DNA from: an uncultured Oscillibacter sp.
GTDB taxonomy: Bacteria; Bacillota; Clostridia; Oscillospirales; Oscillospiraceae
NCBI GenBank assembly: GCA_910576865.1
Contig: CAJTKE010000001.1
Span: 186,001 to 250,000 of the forward strand
Length of the DNA: 64,000 bases
Reading direction: 5' to 3'
Shown here: positions 38,835 to 48,041 of the stretch, in pieces
Layout: each line of letters opens with the position of its first letter
How positions within the stretch are numbered: position 1 is the first letter of the stretch
Program-made: the position numbers and the translations under genes
Notes under the pieces: generated by a model
Database searches by the model: none
The model's input: the letters and a program-made list of their open reading frames with translations, nothing else
Told to the model about the DNA's origin: nothing

Positions 38835-38859
38835 AATCATCACCTCGTCTCCCATTATA

Positions 38860-38899
38860 GAACAATCTATTCAAAACGTAAATAGAATATATTGTTCTC
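38860..38899. promoter_or_regulatory. Inverted repeats between divergent genes
   Basis: AGAACAAT (38860-38867) and ATTGTTCT (38892-38899) are perfect inverted copies; inside them CTATT and AATAG form a nested pair. AT-rich; probable operator of the XRE gene at 38926. Confidence 0.55.
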
Positions 38900-38925
38900 G
38901 TATATGCTGATCCCAGGTGATGCCG

Positions 38926-39147
38926 ATGTACCGAAGAATCCGGGACCTTCGTGAGGACCGCGATCTGACGCAAAAGCAAATGGGAGAAGCGATTGATGTC
39001 TCTCAGAGGACTTATGCCTATTATGAAAGCGGTCAGAGAATGGTGACGCCTCAGGTTCTCTGTGCTTTGGCAAGATTTCACAACACCAGCGTGGACTATC
39101 TCCTGGAGCTGACGGACGATCCCAGGCCCTATCCCCGCAAACGCTGA
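38926..39147 (+). CDS. XRE-family transcriptional regulator
   Basis: 73 aa from ATG 38926 (AGGTGAT four bases upstream). Compact Cro/C1 HTH: MYRRIRDLREDRDLTQKQMG, then AIDVSQRTYAYYESGQRMVT, and NTSVDYLLELTDD. Likely regulates itself and the divergent small gene. Followed directly by a terminator. Confidence 0.9.
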   Translation: MYRRIRDLREDRDLTQKQMGEAIDVSQRTYAYYESGQRMVTPQVLCALARFHNTSVDYLLELTDDPRPYPRKR

Positions 39148-39172
39148 ACGGCCCGCTTTCGCGGGCCGTTTC
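39148..39172 (+). terminator. Terminator of the XRE gene
   Basis: ACGGCCCGC-TTTC-GCGGGCCGT then TTTCG; begins at the stop codon. Confidence 0.8.
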
Positions 39173-39176
39173 GTAT

Positions 39177-39989
39177 TTACCGGCGCTTCAGCGCCCCCAG
39201 TCCGCAGGCCAGCAGGAACAGCGCCAGATTCGCCGCCACCACCGTGGCCCCCACCGGCGTGGACCAGACGAAGGACACGATCAGCCCCGCGCAGAAGCAG
39301 CCCACCGACGTGACGGCGGCGCAGAGGGTCACCCCCAGGAAGCTCCGGAACAGCCGCATGGCCGTCAGCGCCGGGAAGATCACCAGGGAGGAGATCAGCA
39401 TGGCCCCCATCATCCGCATGCCTAAGACGATGGTCAGGGCCGTCAGGATGGCCAGCAGCGCGTTGTACCGCTCCACCTTCAAGCCCGTGGCCCGGGAGAA
39501 GCTCTCGTCGAAGGTGACGGCGAAAATGCGGTGATAGAACAGGATAAACAGAGCCAGCACGGCGGCGCAGAGGACCACCGAGAGGCCCACGTCCCCCTTG
39601 CTCATGGCCAGGACGCTGCCGAACATGTAGTTGTCCACGTCCGCGGTCATGCCGGAGGTCTTGGAAATCACCAGCACCCCCAGAGCCAGGGAGGAGGCGC
39701 TGACCACGGCGATGGCGGCGTCGCTGTTCCACCGGGGGCTGTCCGCCACCCGGAGAAGGAGAAAGGCCGCCGCCACCACCACGGGAATGGAGAAATACAG
39801 CGGCGTGAACCCCAGGGCCACCGCCATGGCCAGGGCCCCGAAGGACACATGGCTCAGGCCGTCGCCGATCATGGAGTACCGTTTCAAGACCAGGGGCACC
39901 CCCAGCAGGGCGGCGCACAGGCTCACCAGCACCCCGGCGACCAGGGCCCGCTGGATGAAGGGGAAGGAGAACATATCCAACAAGCTCAT
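39177..39989 (-). CDS. znuB: Zinc/manganese ABC transporter permease (ZnuB-like)
   Basis: 270 aa from ATG 39989. ABC-3 permease with eight or nine hydrophobic segments: FPFIQRALVAGVLVSLCAALLG, KRYSMIGDGLSHVSFGALA (family signature), and GMRMMGAMLISSLVIFPALTA. Overlaps the ATPase gene by four bases. No substrate-binding protein (ZnuA/AdcA) lies in this operon, so it must be elsewhere. Zn versus Mn cannot be told. Confidence 0.92.
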   Translation of the reverse strand: MSLLDMFSFPFIQRALVAGVLVSLCAALLGVPLVLKRYSMIGDGLSHVSFGALAMAVALGFTPLYFSIPVVVAAAFLLLRVADSPRWNSDAAIAVVSASSLALGVLVISKTSGMTADVDNYMFGSVLAMSKGDVGLSVVLCAAVLALFILFYHRIFAVTFDESFSRATGLKVERYNALLAILTALTIVLGMRMMGAMLISSLVIFPALTAMRLFRSFLGVTLCAAVTSVGCFCAGLIVSFVWSTPVGATVVAANLALFLLACGLGALKRR

Positions 39990-40699
39990 TCCGCCGCCTC
40001 CTTGAAGCGCTTCCCCCAGGGGGAGGCCAGATATTCCTCCGGGGTCCCCAGGAAGGTCCCGCCGTGGCCGATGTGGAGGACGGTCCCCGCGTCCCGGAGG
40101 GCGGGGCGGAGATCGTGGGTCACCATGACCACGGCCATGCCCTCCTTCCGGTTCAAATAGTTCAGGGTCTTGTAAAGGTCCTGGGCGGCGGCGGGGTCCA
40201 GGCCGGTGACGGGCTCGTCCAGGATCAAAAGGCGGCTGGCGGCGCACAGGGCCCGGGCCAGGAGGACCCGCTGCTGCTGGCCCCCGGAGAGGTCCCGGTA
40301 GCTCTTGCCCCGGAGCTCCAGAACCCCCAGCTTCCCCATGTTCATCAGCGCCCGGGACCGCTGGGCGGCGGTGTAGAAAAACCGCAGTCCCTTCCGGTTC
40401 AGGCAGCCGGAGAGGACCACCTCCTCCACCGTGGCGGGGAAGTCCCGCTGGGCCCTGGTCTGCTGGGGCAGGTAGCCCACGGCCCCCCGTTCCAGCTCCG
40501 CCGCCCGCTGAATGGTCCCGGAAAGGGGCGGCAGGAGGCCCAGGAGGCCCCGGAGCAGGGTGGACTTCCCGGAGCCGTTGTCCCCCACCACGCAGAGGTA
40601 GTCCCCGCTCCGGACCTGGAGATTCAAATGGCTCAGGACGCTGTACCCCTCATAACCCAGGGACAGGTCCCGGCAGACAATCAAATCGGTGTGCTCCAT
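39986..40699 (-). CDS. znuC: Zinc/manganese ABC transporter ATP-binding protein (ZnuC-like)
   Basis: 237 aa from ATG 40699 (GGAGG upstream). Walker A GDNGSGKSTLLRGLLG, Q-loop YLPQQTRAQRDFPATVEEVV (typical of metal importers), signature LSGGQQQRVLLARAL, Walker B LLILDEPVTGLD, switch His VMVTHDL. Drives ZnuB. I saw no clear Zur box in the 60 bases upstream. Confidence 0.92.
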   Translation of the reverse strand: MEHTDLIVCRDLSLGYEGYSVLSHLNLQVRSGDYLCVVGDNGSGKSTLLRGLLGLLPPLSGTIQRAAELERGAVGYLPQQTRAQRDFPATVEEVVLSGCLNRKGLRFFYTAAQRSRALMNMGKLGVLELRGKSYRDLSGGQQQRVLLARALCAASRLLILDEPVTGLDPAAAQDLYKTLNYLNRKEGMAVVMVTHDLRPALRDAGTVLHIGHGGTFLGTPEEYLASPWGKRFKEAAE

Positions 40700-40760
40700 C
40701 ACGCGCCTCCTGGCATATGCTTGTAAATCTCCACCATATTACAGCCCCGGCGGGGGGAAG

Positions 40761-41228
40761 TCAAGGGACAGGCAGCTCCATTTCATCGTTCATCCTCACG
40801 AAGCCGTATTTCTCATACAGGGGACGGCCCATGGCGGTGGCCTCCAGGGAGATCGCCGTGATGCCCCGGTTTTTCGCCTCCCGGACCAGCAGGTCCAGGG
40901 TCCTGTACGCGATCCCTTTTCGCCTGTAAGCGGGGCGGGTATACATATTCATAATATAGGCCTTCTCCCCGCTGGGGTTGTGGTACGTGGGCATGACCTG
41001 AAAGAAGCTGACGCCCCCCGCCCCGGCCACACGGTCCCCGTCCAGCGCCAGATACGCGATGTGCACGCCCTCCGGCAGGGCCCTCTGATAATAGCGGCGG
41101 GTTTGTTCCCGCACCTCGTCCATGTCCGTGTCCTCCGGCAGGCCGTTGGCCGCCAGCAGCACCTCGATTCGCACTTCCGTCAAAAGCTCCAGGTCCTCCA
41201 GCGACGCCCTCTTGCAAGTCAGGTCCAC
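40761..41228 (-). CDS. GNAT-family N-acetyltransferase
   Basis: 155 aa. GNAT core: CKRASLEDLELLTEVRIEVL, YIMNMYTRPAYRRKGIAYRTLDLLV (acetyl-CoA loop RRKGIA), and GRPLYEKYGFVRMNDEMEL. Substrate unknown. Start supported by GGGAGG upstream on the minus strand. Confidence 0.9.
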   Translation of the reverse strand: MDLTCKRASLEDLELLTEVRIEVLLAANGLPEDTDMDEVREQTRRYYQRALPEGVHIAYLALDGDRVAGAGGVSFFQVMPTYHNPSGEKAYIMNMYTRPAYRRKGIAYRTLDLLVREAKNRGITAISLEATAMGRPLYEKYGFVRMNDEMELPVP

Positions 41229-41377
41229 GCGCTTCCCTCCCCTGTCGGTGAATGGCTCTGATTATACCGCCGTCCCGCCGCCGCGTCAACGGGGCGTTTC
41301 CCTCCTTGCGCCGCCGGGGGCGCCGTGATAGAATCAGAGCGATGGACATCACCTGTTTTGGGAGAGGAGGCGGACAC

Positions 41378-42136
41378 ATGGACCGCTTGGAATGGAAAGC
41401 CCTCTGGAAGGAGGAGGAGGCCCGGGCCCACATCCACGGCTGGGACTTCTCCCACATCCAGGGCCGGTTTGAGGAGGAGCACGACCTGCCCTGGAGCTAT
41501 CGCCGCCTGGTCCGGGAGTATCTGCGGGAGGACATGGACCTCCTGGACTATGACACCGGGGGCGGGGAGTTCCTCCGCTCCCTGGGCCACCCGGCGGGCC
41601 GGACCGCCGCCACGGAGGGTTATCCCCCCAATGTCCGGCTCTGCCGGGAGGTCCTGGCCCCCCTGGGCGTCGACTTCCGGGCCTGCGCCGACCCCTCGGC
41701 CATCCCCTTCCCGGACGAATCCTTTGACATCATCCTCAACCGCCACGGGGCCTTCGACCCGGCGGAGCTCTTTCGGCTGCTGAAGCCCGGCGGCGTCTTC
41801 CTCACGGAGCAGGTGGGGGAGGACAACGAGCGGGATCTGGTGGAGCGGGTCCTTCCCGGGACTCCCAAGCCCTTCCCCCACATGAACCTCCGGGAACAGC
41901 GGGCGGCTTTTGAAAAGGTGGGGTTCCAAATCCTCCGGGGAGAGGAGGCCTTCCGGCCCATTTTCTTTTACGACACGGGGGCCTTCGTCTGGTTCGCCCG
42001 GGTCATCGAGTGGGAGTTTCCGGGCTTCTCCGTGGACCGCTGCTTCGACCGCCTCCTCGCCATGCAGGAGGAGATCGACCGGGAGGGGCAGGTCCGGGGG
42101 ACCATCCACCGCTATCTGCTCATCGCGAAAAAGTGA
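41378..42136 (+). CDS. SAM-dependent class I methyltransferase
   Basis: 252 aa from ATG 41378 (GAGGAGG seven bases upstream). Rossmann methyltransferase: LLDYDTGGGEFLRSLG is motif I, PDESFDIILNRHGAF motif IV, and FRLLKPGGVFLTEQVG motif VI. Small-molecule or RNA target; not assignable. An open frame continues upstream to 41252, with a GTG/ATG choice lacking an SD. Followed by recQ after 19 bases, so co-transcribed. Confidence 0.9.
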   Translation: MDRLEWKALWKEEEARAHIHGWDFSHIQGRFEEEHDLPWSYRRLVREYLREDMDLLDYDTGGGEFLRSLGHPAGRTAATEGYPPNVRLCREVLAPLGVDFRACADPSAIPFPDESFDIILNRHGAFDPAELFRLLKPGGVFLTEQVGEDNERDLVERVLPGTPKPFPHMNLREQRAAFEKVGFQILRGEEAFRPIFFYDTGAFVWFARVIEWEFPGFSVDRCFDRLLAMQEEIDREGQVRGTIHRYLLIAKK

Positions 42137-42155
42137 GAAACAGGAGGCCCGTCCC

Positions 42156-43991
42156 ATGGACAAGCTGACCCTTTTGAAGCAATATTTCGGCCACGGCGGC
42201 TTCCGCCCCGGGCAGGAGCCCCTGATGGACGCCCTGCTCTCGGGCCGGGACGCCCTGGGCGTCATGCCCACCGGGGCGGGGAAGTCCGTCTGCTATCAGC
42301 TCCCCGCCCTGCTGCTGCCGGGGCTGACTCTGGTCATCTCCCCTCTCATCTCTTTGATGAAGGATCAGGTGGCCGCCCTGGCCCAGGCGGGGATACCCGC
42401 CGCCTTTCTCAACTCCTCCCTGGACGCGGAGGCGTTCCGGGAGGTCTACCGTCGGGTTCGCCGGGGGGACTGCAAGCTCCTGTACATCGCCCCGGAGCGC
42501 CTTCAGGCGGAGGGCTTCCGCCGCCTGCTGGCGGAGCTGCCCGTCTCCCTGGTGGCGGTGGACGAGGCCCACTGCGTCTCCCAGTGGGGCCAGGACTTCC
42601 GGCCCAGTTATCTGGAAATCGCGGAGCTGGTCCGCTCCCTGCCCGTCCGGCCTCCCGTGGGGGCCTTCACCGCCACCGCCACGGCGGCGGTGCGCCGGGA
42701 CATCGAGGCCCTGCTGGAGCTCCGGGACCCTCTTCGCATCACCACGGGCTTCGACCGGCCCAACCTCTTCTTCGAGGTGGTCCGGGCGAGGGACAAGGAC
42801 CGGTGGCTCCGCCGCTTTCTGGCGGAGCGGCCGGAGCAGAGCGGCATCGTCTACTGCGCCACAAGGAAGACCGTGGACGCCGTCACCGCCTCCCTGCTGG
42901 CCCAGGGCGTCCCCGCCGCCCGGTATCACGCCGGCATGGAGGATCAGGAGCGCCGGCAGAGCCAGGAGGGCTTCGTCTACGATCAGGTCCGGGTCATGGT
43001 GGCCACCAACGCCTTCGGCATGGGGATCGACAAATCCAACGTCAGCTTCGTGGTCCATTACAACATGCCCAAGGACCTGGAGAGCTACTACCAGGAGGCG
43101 GGCCGGGCCGGGCGGGACGGAAGCCCCGCCCGCTGCGTGCTGCTCTACGCCCCCGGAGACGTGCAGACCGCCAAGTTCCTCATCACCCACTCCCAGGAAA
43201 CGCGGGAGGGGGACTCGGAGCGCCTCCGCCGGGACCTCAGCCGCCTGGACCGGATGGTGGGCTACTGCAAGACCACCGGCTGTCTCCGGGCGGAGCTGCT
43301 GGACTACTTCGGGGAAATCCATGGCGGGCGCTGCGGAAACTGCGGCAGCTGCACCGGGGATTTCGTGGACCGGGACATCACCGTGGAGGCCCAGAAGATT
43401 CTCTCCGCCGTGGCCCGGGTGGAGAAGCTCCACCCCTGTGGCCTGGGGGCCGCCGCCGTGGTCAAGCTCCTCCGGGGCGGCCGGGACCGGCGGACGGTCC
43501 AGCTGGGTCTGGACCGGCTTCCCACGCACGGGGCCCTGAAGGACGTGGACCAGGAGCGGGTCCGGCGGTACATCGACTTTCTGTTGGAAGCGGGCTATCT
43601 CCGCAGTGACGGGGAGGAGTACCCCGTCCTGCGGCTGACGAGTCGGGCGGGAGACGTACTCTTCCGGGGGGAGAAGGTCCTCTTCCGGGACCGGGCCCCC
43701 GAGGCGGCGGCTCCCGCTCCCCGGCCCGCGATTCCGGCGGCCGCCGCCGGGGCGGCGGACGAGGGCCTGCTGGCGGCATTGAAAGCCCTCCGCTCCCGGC
43801 TGGCCCAGGAGGCGGGGGTCCCCGCCTACATCGTCTTTTCCAATGCCTCCCTGGCGGACATGGCGGCGCTGCGGCCCCTGGACATGGAGGAGTTTCTGCA
43901 GGTCTCCGGCGTGGGAAAAGTCAAGGCCGAGCGCTATGGAGAGGCCTTCCTGAAGGCCATTCGGGACTGGCGGACCGGGGTGGGGGATTGA
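42156..43991 (+). CDS. recQ: ATP-dependent DNA helicase RecQ
   Basis: 611 aa, normal RecQ length. Motif I MPTGAGKSVCYQLPALL, motif II AVDEAHCVSQWGQDFRPSY, motif VI YYQEAGRAGRDG. RecQ zinc-binding cysteines (CRC-type: GYCKTTGCLRAELLDYFGE, CGNCGSC), RQC winged helix, and a C-terminal HRDC domain (LRSRLAQEAGVPAYIVFSNA, then VSGVGKVKAERYG). 3'-5' helicase in recombination and repair. Confidence 0.96.
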   Translation: MDKLTLLKQYFGHGGFRPGQEPLMDALLSGRDALGVMPTGAGKSVCYQLPALLLPGLTLVISPLISLMKDQVAALAQAGIPAAFLNSSLDAEAFREVYRRVRRGDCKLLYIAPERLQAEGFRRLLAELPVSLVAVDEAHCVSQWGQDFRPSYLEIAELVRSLPVRPPVGAFTATATAAVRRDIEALLELRDPLRITTGFDRPNLFFEVVRARDKDRWLRRFLAERPEQSGIVYCATRKTVDAVTASLLAQGVPAARYHAGMEDQERRQSQEGFVYDQVRVMVATNAFGMGIDKSNVSFVVHYNMPKDLESYYQEAGRAGRDGSPARCVLLYAPGDVQTAKFLITHSQETREGDSERLRRDLSRLDRMVGYCKTTGCLRAELLDYFGEIHGGRCGNCGSCTGDFVDRDITVEAQKILSAVARVEKLHPCGLGAAAVVKLLRGGRDRRTVQLGLDRLPTHGALKDVDQERVRRYIDFLLEAGYLRSDGEEYPVLRLTSRAGDVLFRGEKVLFRDRAPEAAAPAPRPAIPAAAAGAADEGLLAALKALRSRLAQEAGVPAYIVFSNASLADMAALRPLDMEEFLQVSGVGKVKAERYGEAFLKAIRDWRTGVGD

Positions 43992-44123
43992 GCCCCTTTT
44001 CCGAAGCGGGGGCCCTGTCGAAAAGTTGGGCATCCCTGGAAAAAATCGTTTGCTTCCCTTAGATACTATCCACAAAAATCCCCGCGCATTTCTTCGGAAC
44101 TGTACAAATATCGTATACTCTTA

Positions 44124-44153
44124 TTGACTGGCGGCGGACCTCTGTGCTAAAAT
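44124..44153 (+). promoter_or_regulatory. Promoter of the inositol/sugar uptake operon
   Basis: TTGACT (44124-44129), 18-base spacer, TAAAAT (44148-44153). It lies in the 318-base gap after recQ. Confidence 0.7.
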
Positions 44154-44202
44154 ACGCACGTATTTACCGAAGGGTACAACGGCTTTCTCCTCAGGGGATT
44201 TT

Positions 44203-44245
44203 GGAAAGGGAGTACTCCCTTTCCCCGCCCTTTTCAAGGGCGGGG
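44203..44245 (+). promoter_or_regulatory. Two hairpins in the leader of the ABC operon
   Basis: Perfect palindrome GGAAAGGGAGT|ACTCCCTTTCC (44203-44224), then CCCCGCCC-7 nt-GGGCGGGG (44223-44245), followed by AGTTTTTTGG (44250-44259). The second hairpin plus T-run looks like a terminator inside the leader, so attenuation is possible. The rest of the 43992-44309 gap holds only the promoter at 44124. Confidence 0.6.
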
Positions 44246-44309
44246 ACCAGAGTTTTTTGGGGAGGCGTCGCACTTTTCGGGGAAACAATTAGTAAAGGAG
44301 AAAAGAAGT

Positions 44310-45356
44310 ATGAAGAAGTTTCTTGCGCTGATCCTCACCCTTGCCATGGCCCTGTCCCTGGCCGCCTGCGGCGGCGGCGACAAGCCCGCCGACTCCGCCC
44401 CCGCGGACAACGGCGGAGACCAGCAGCAGTCCCAGCCCGCCGACTCCGGCTCCTCCGGCGGCGGCGACGAAAGCTACAACATCTCCGTCATCCTGAAGAC
44501 CACCGCCTCCGAGTACTGGAGCTACGTGGTGGCCGGCGCCGAGGCCTATGGCAAGGACCATCCCAACGTGACGGTCAAGGTCAAGGGCGCCACCTCCGAA
44601 ACCGCCTATGACGAGCAGCTGAACATGATCGAAACCGACATGAACAACGCCGACATCGACGGCTACGTCATCGCCCCCCTGCAGGCGGACATGGTGACCA
44701 CCATCATCGCCGGACAGACCAAGCCCATCGTGGCGGTGGACACCGACATTGACGCTCCCGAGGTCCTCTCCTTCGTCGGCACCGGCAACGAGGCCGCCGC
44801 GAAGCTGGGCGGCGAGGCCGCCGCGAAGCTGGCCAAGGAGCGCGGCTGGGAAGAGATCAAGTGCATCGAGATCTGCGGCGTTCAGGGCGACTCCACCAAC
44901 GAGGCCCGGAAGGCCGGCTACAAGGCGGGCATCGAAGCCGCCGGCGGCACCTTCCTGGAGGACGAGACCCAGTACGCCAACGCCGAGGCCAACCAGGCCG
45001 TGGCCTGCATGGAAGCCATCATGCAGAACCACCCCGAGGGAATCGCCGTGATCTGCGCCAACAACGACGACATGGCCATGGCCGCCGCCCGGACCGCCGC
45101 CGGTAACGCCGCCTATGAGAACACCGTGTTCCTGGGCTTCGACGGCATCCAGTCCGCCTGCAACTCCATCCTCGCCGGTGAGGAGACCATGTCCGTCTGC
45201 CAGGAAGGCTACAACATGGGTTATGAGTCCGTCGCCTCCGTGGTCCGCGCCCTCCAGGGCGAGACCCTGGACGAGTTCGTGGACGCCGGCGCCAGCATCG
45301 TCGACCCCGACACCGCTCAGGCCCGTCTGGAGCAGCTCCAGGGCTACCTGGCCTAA
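44310..45356 (+). CDS. Sugar/inositol ABC transporter substrate-binding lipoprotein
   Basis: 348 aa. Lipoprotein signal MKKFLALILTLAMALSLAAC (lipobox LAAC), then a Ser/Gly/Asp-rich linker, then a type I periplasmic-binding fold of the ribose/inositol group: ISVILKTTASEYWSYVVAGA, IDGYVIAPLQADMVT, KPIVAVDTDID, and VFLGFDGIQSACNSI. Anchored outside the membrane to feed the ATPase and permease downstream. Inositol is favoured because the operon ends in an inositol-dehydrogenase-like gene. Confidence 0.9.
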   Translation: MKKFLALILTLAMALSLAACGGGDKPADSAPADNGGDQQQSQPADSGSSGGGDESYNISVILKTTASEYWSYVVAGAEAYGKDHPNVTVKVKGATSETAYDEQLNMIETDMNNADIDGYVIAPLQADMVTTIIAGQTKPIVAVDTDIDAPEVLSFVGTGNEAAAKLGGEAAAKLAKERGWEEIKCIEICGVQGDSTNEARKAGYKAGIEAAGGTFLEDETQYANAEANQAVACMEAIMQNHPEGIAVICANNDDMAMAAARTAAGNAAYENTVFLGFDGIQSACNSILAGEETMSVCQEGYNMGYESVASVVRALQGETLDEFVDAGASIVDPDTAQARLEQLQGYLA

Positions 45357-45394
45357 TACGCGAATAAGCCGTACATCCCTTTTGAAGTGAGTGG

Positions 45395-45435
45395 AAGGGG
45401 CCCCGTTCCGGCTCCGCCGGAGCGGGGCCCCTTTT
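45395..45435 (+). terminator. Terminator/attenuator after the binding-protein gene
   Basis: AAGGGGCCCCG / CGGGGCCCCTTTT with an inner TCCGGC / GCCGGA stem, then TTTT. Internal to the operon; it probably makes the binding protein more abundant than the transporter genes. Confidence 0.85.
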
Positions 45436-45514
45436 CTCTTCCTCCTGTCACATATTTCCAGAACCCAGTGTGTCGCGAAACCCTTGATTTCCAAGAGAAT
45501 GAGGTGATTATTAG

Positions 45515-47017
45515 GTGGGCGAATACGTAGTTGAGCTGAGAAACGTAACCAAGCGCTTCCCCGGCGTGGTGGCCCTGCACAACATGCAGCTGGCCGTGAA
45601 GCCGGGCGAGATCCACGGGCTGATCGGTGAGAACGGCGCGGGCAAATCCACGCTGATCAAGGTCCTCACCGGCGTCCACATGGCGGACGAGGGCGAGATC
45701 TATGTCCACGGAGAGCGGAAGGTCTTCAAAAACCCCAACGAGTCCGCCGCCGCGGGCATCGCCTGCGTGTATCAGGAGCTGAACATCGAAAAACTCCTCA
45801 GCGTCACGGACAACATTTTCATCAACAAGTGGACCAAAAAGGGCCTCCTTCTGGACTACGAGGGCATGCACAAGAAGGCCGCCGAGGTCATGCAGTCCCT
45901 GGGTCAGGACATCGACCCCCGGAAAGCGGCGGGCACCTTCGGCATGGGCGTCCAGCAGATGATCGAAATCGCGAAGGCCGTGCTCATCGACGCGAAAATG
46001 ATCATCATGGACGAGCCGACCTCCTCCCTGGGCGAAAAAGAGGTCCAGCAGCTGATGCAGACCTGCCGGGAGCTGAAGGCCCGGGGCGTGGGCATCCTCT
46101 TCGTCTCCCACAAGCTGGAAGAGCTCTTCGAGCTCTGCGACCGGGTGACCGTCATCCGGGACGGCGAGTACATCGAGACCCGGGACATTCAGGACTGGAC
46201 CAACGACTCCCTGATCGCCTCCATGGTGGGCCGGACTCTGGACAACCTGTTCCCCAAGGAGTTCGGCAAGAAGGGCGAGTGCATGCTGAAGGTGGAGAAC
46301 CTCTCCATCGGCGGCGTGCTGCGGAACGTCAGCTTCGAGGCTTACGGCGGGCAGGTCCTGGGCCTCAGCGGCCTTGTGGGCGCGGGACGGACGGAGACCG
46401 TCCGGGCCGTCTTCGGCGCGGACCCCATCGACGGGGGAAGCATCCATGTCAAGGGCAAAGAAGTTCACATCAAGAGCCCCAAGCAGGCCATCGCGGCGGG
46501 CATCGCCCTGCTGACCGAGGACCGGAAGGGCCAGGGCCTGGTGCTGGCCCAGACCATCCGCACCAATCTGATCCTTTCCAGCTTCAAACGGCACTCCACC
46601 GGCATCTTCCTGGACGAGAAAAAGATTGAAGAGAGCGGCCAGGGGCACATTCAGGCCCTGCGCATCAAAACCCCCTCCATTGACGAAATCGTGGGCCAGC
46701 TCTCCGGCGGCAACCAGCAAAAGGTCGTCATCGGCAAATGGATCAACAACGACGCCGATATCTACATCTTCGACGAACCCACCCGAGGCATCGACGTGGG
46801 CGCCAAGGTCGAGGTTTACAATGTTATGAACAGCCTGGTGAAGGCTGGAAAATGCGTCATCATGATCTCCTCCGAAATGCCGGAAATCCTGGGCATGAGC
46901 GACCGGGTGGTCGTCATGCGGGGTGGCCGGGTCATGGCCACCGTGGACCGGGACAGCAAGCATTTCAACCAGGAGGACATCATGAAAGCGGCTTGGGGAG
47001 GTAGTTTAGATGACTAA
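45515..47017 (+). CDS. Sugar/inositol ABC transporter ATP-binding protein (RbsA/MglA type)
   Basis: 500 aa with two ATPase domains. Domain 1: GENGAGKSTLIKVLTG, ...IIMDEPTSSLGEKEVQQL; its signature is MGVQQMIEIAKAVLI rather than LSGGQ. Domain 2: GLVGAGRTETVRAVFG (degenerate Walker A, normal in this family), LSGGNQQKVVIGKWI, YIFDEPTRGIDVGAK. GTG start with GAGGTGAT upstream. Overlaps the permease gene by eight bases. Confidence 0.93.
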   Translation: MGEYVVELRNVTKRFPGVVALHNMQLAVKPGEIHGLIGENGAGKSTLIKVLTGVHMADEGEIYVHGERKVFKNPNESAAAGIACVYQELNIEKLLSVTDNIFINKWTKKGLLLDYEGMHKKAAEVMQSLGQDIDPRKAAGTFGMGVQQMIEIAKAVLIDAKMIIMDEPTSSLGEKEVQQLMQTCRELKARGVGILFVSHKLEELFELCDRVTVIRDGEYIETRDIQDWTNDSLIASMVGRTLDNLFPKEFGKKGECMLKVENLSIGGVLRNVSFEAYGGQVLGLSGLVGAGRTETVRAVFGADPIDGGSIHVKGKEVHIKSPKQAIAAGIALLTEDRKGQGLVLAQTIRTNLILSSFKRHSTGIFLDEKKIEESGQGHIQALRIKTPSIDEIVGQLSGGNQQKVVIGKWINNDADIYIFDEPTRGIDVGAKVEVYNVMNSLVKAGKCVIMISSEMPEILGMSDRVVVMRGGRVMATVDRDSKHFNQEDIMKAAWGGSLDD

Positions 47018-48041
47018 GAAAAAAAGCGGCGCGGGCGTACAGCTCGGTACGGTCCTGGCGCTGGTGGTAATGTGCGCGTTCCTTGCCATCGCGGATAAGA
47101 ACTTCTACAGCTACAGCAACATCATGAGCATCTTCAAGCAGACGGCCTTCAACGCCTTCCTGGCCGTGGGCATGCTGCTCTGCCTGATCACCGCGGGCAT
47201 CGACCTGTCCGTGGGCGCCAACGCCATCTTCTGCGCCTGCCTCATGGGCGCGCTGAAAAACGCCGGGCTGACCAACGGCATCCTGCTGATGATCATCGCC
47301 GTCCTGGCGGGCGGACTGATGGGCCTCATCAACGGCACCCTGCTGACCCGGCTGCACCTGCCCCATCCCTTCGTGTCCACCCTGGGCATGAAGAACGTCC
47401 TCTGGGGCCTGGCCCTGGTGGTCACCGGAAACCAGATGATCAACAACTTCCCGGACTCCGTCACCTTCCTGGGCTACCGCACCGTGGGCGGCTCCACCCC
47501 CAACAACGGCTTCCCGGTGAGCTTCATCGTGGTGTTCGTCCTGTACATCATCATGCACGTCTTCCTGACCCGGACGGCCCTGGGCCGCTCCATCTACTGC
47601 GCCGGCGGCAACATCGAGGCCACCCGCCTCTCCGGCATCAACACGGCCAACGTCCTGACCTTCTGCTACACCCTCTCCGGCATCACCGCCGCCCTGGGCG
47701 GCATCGTCTCCGTGGGCCGGTCCGGCATCTGCAACGGCTCCATGGCGAACTACGCCTATGATACGGACGCCATCGCGGCCTGCATCATCGGCGGCGCCTC
47801 CTTCACCGGAGGCAAGGGCACCATGGCGGGCACCATGGTGGGCTGCCTGATCATCGCGGTGCTCCGCAACGGCTTCACCCTGCTGTCCATCGACTCCTCC
47901 GTCCAGAACATCGTCCTGGGCCTGGTCATCATCCTGGCGGTCTTCATGGACGTGGTCCGTGCCGGCCTGGAGGCCAAGAACCGCCGCATGGCCGCCGCCG
48001 CCAAACAGGAGGCCGAGGAGAAGGAAAAGGTCGCGAAGTAA
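47010..48041 (+). CDS. Sugar/inositol ABC transporter permease (RbsC-like)
   Basis: 343 aa, about nine transmembrane segments of the BPD_transp_2 family: FLAVGMLLCLITAGIDLSVG, GTLLTRLHLPHPFVSTLGMK, YCAGGNIEATRLSGINTANV, and IIGGASFTGGKGTMAGTMVG. Forms the membrane channel for the binding protein at 44310. Confidence 0.93.
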   Translation: MTKKKSGAGVQLGTVLALVVMCAFLAIADKNFYSYSNIMSIFKQTAFNAFLAVGMLLCLITAGIDLSVGANAIFCACLMGALKNAGLTNGILLMIIAVLAGGLMGLINGTLLTRLHLPHPFVSTLGMKNVLWGLALVVTGNQMINNFPDSVTFLGYRTVGGSTPNNGFPVSFIVVFVLYIIMHVFLTRTALGRSIYCAGGNIEATRLSGINTANVLTFCYTLSGITAALGGIVSVGRSGICNGSMANYAYDTDAIAACIIGGASFTGGKGTMAGTMVGCLIIAVLRNGFTLLSIDSSVQNIVLGLVIILAVFMDVVRAGLEAKNRRMAAAAKQEAEEKEKVAK

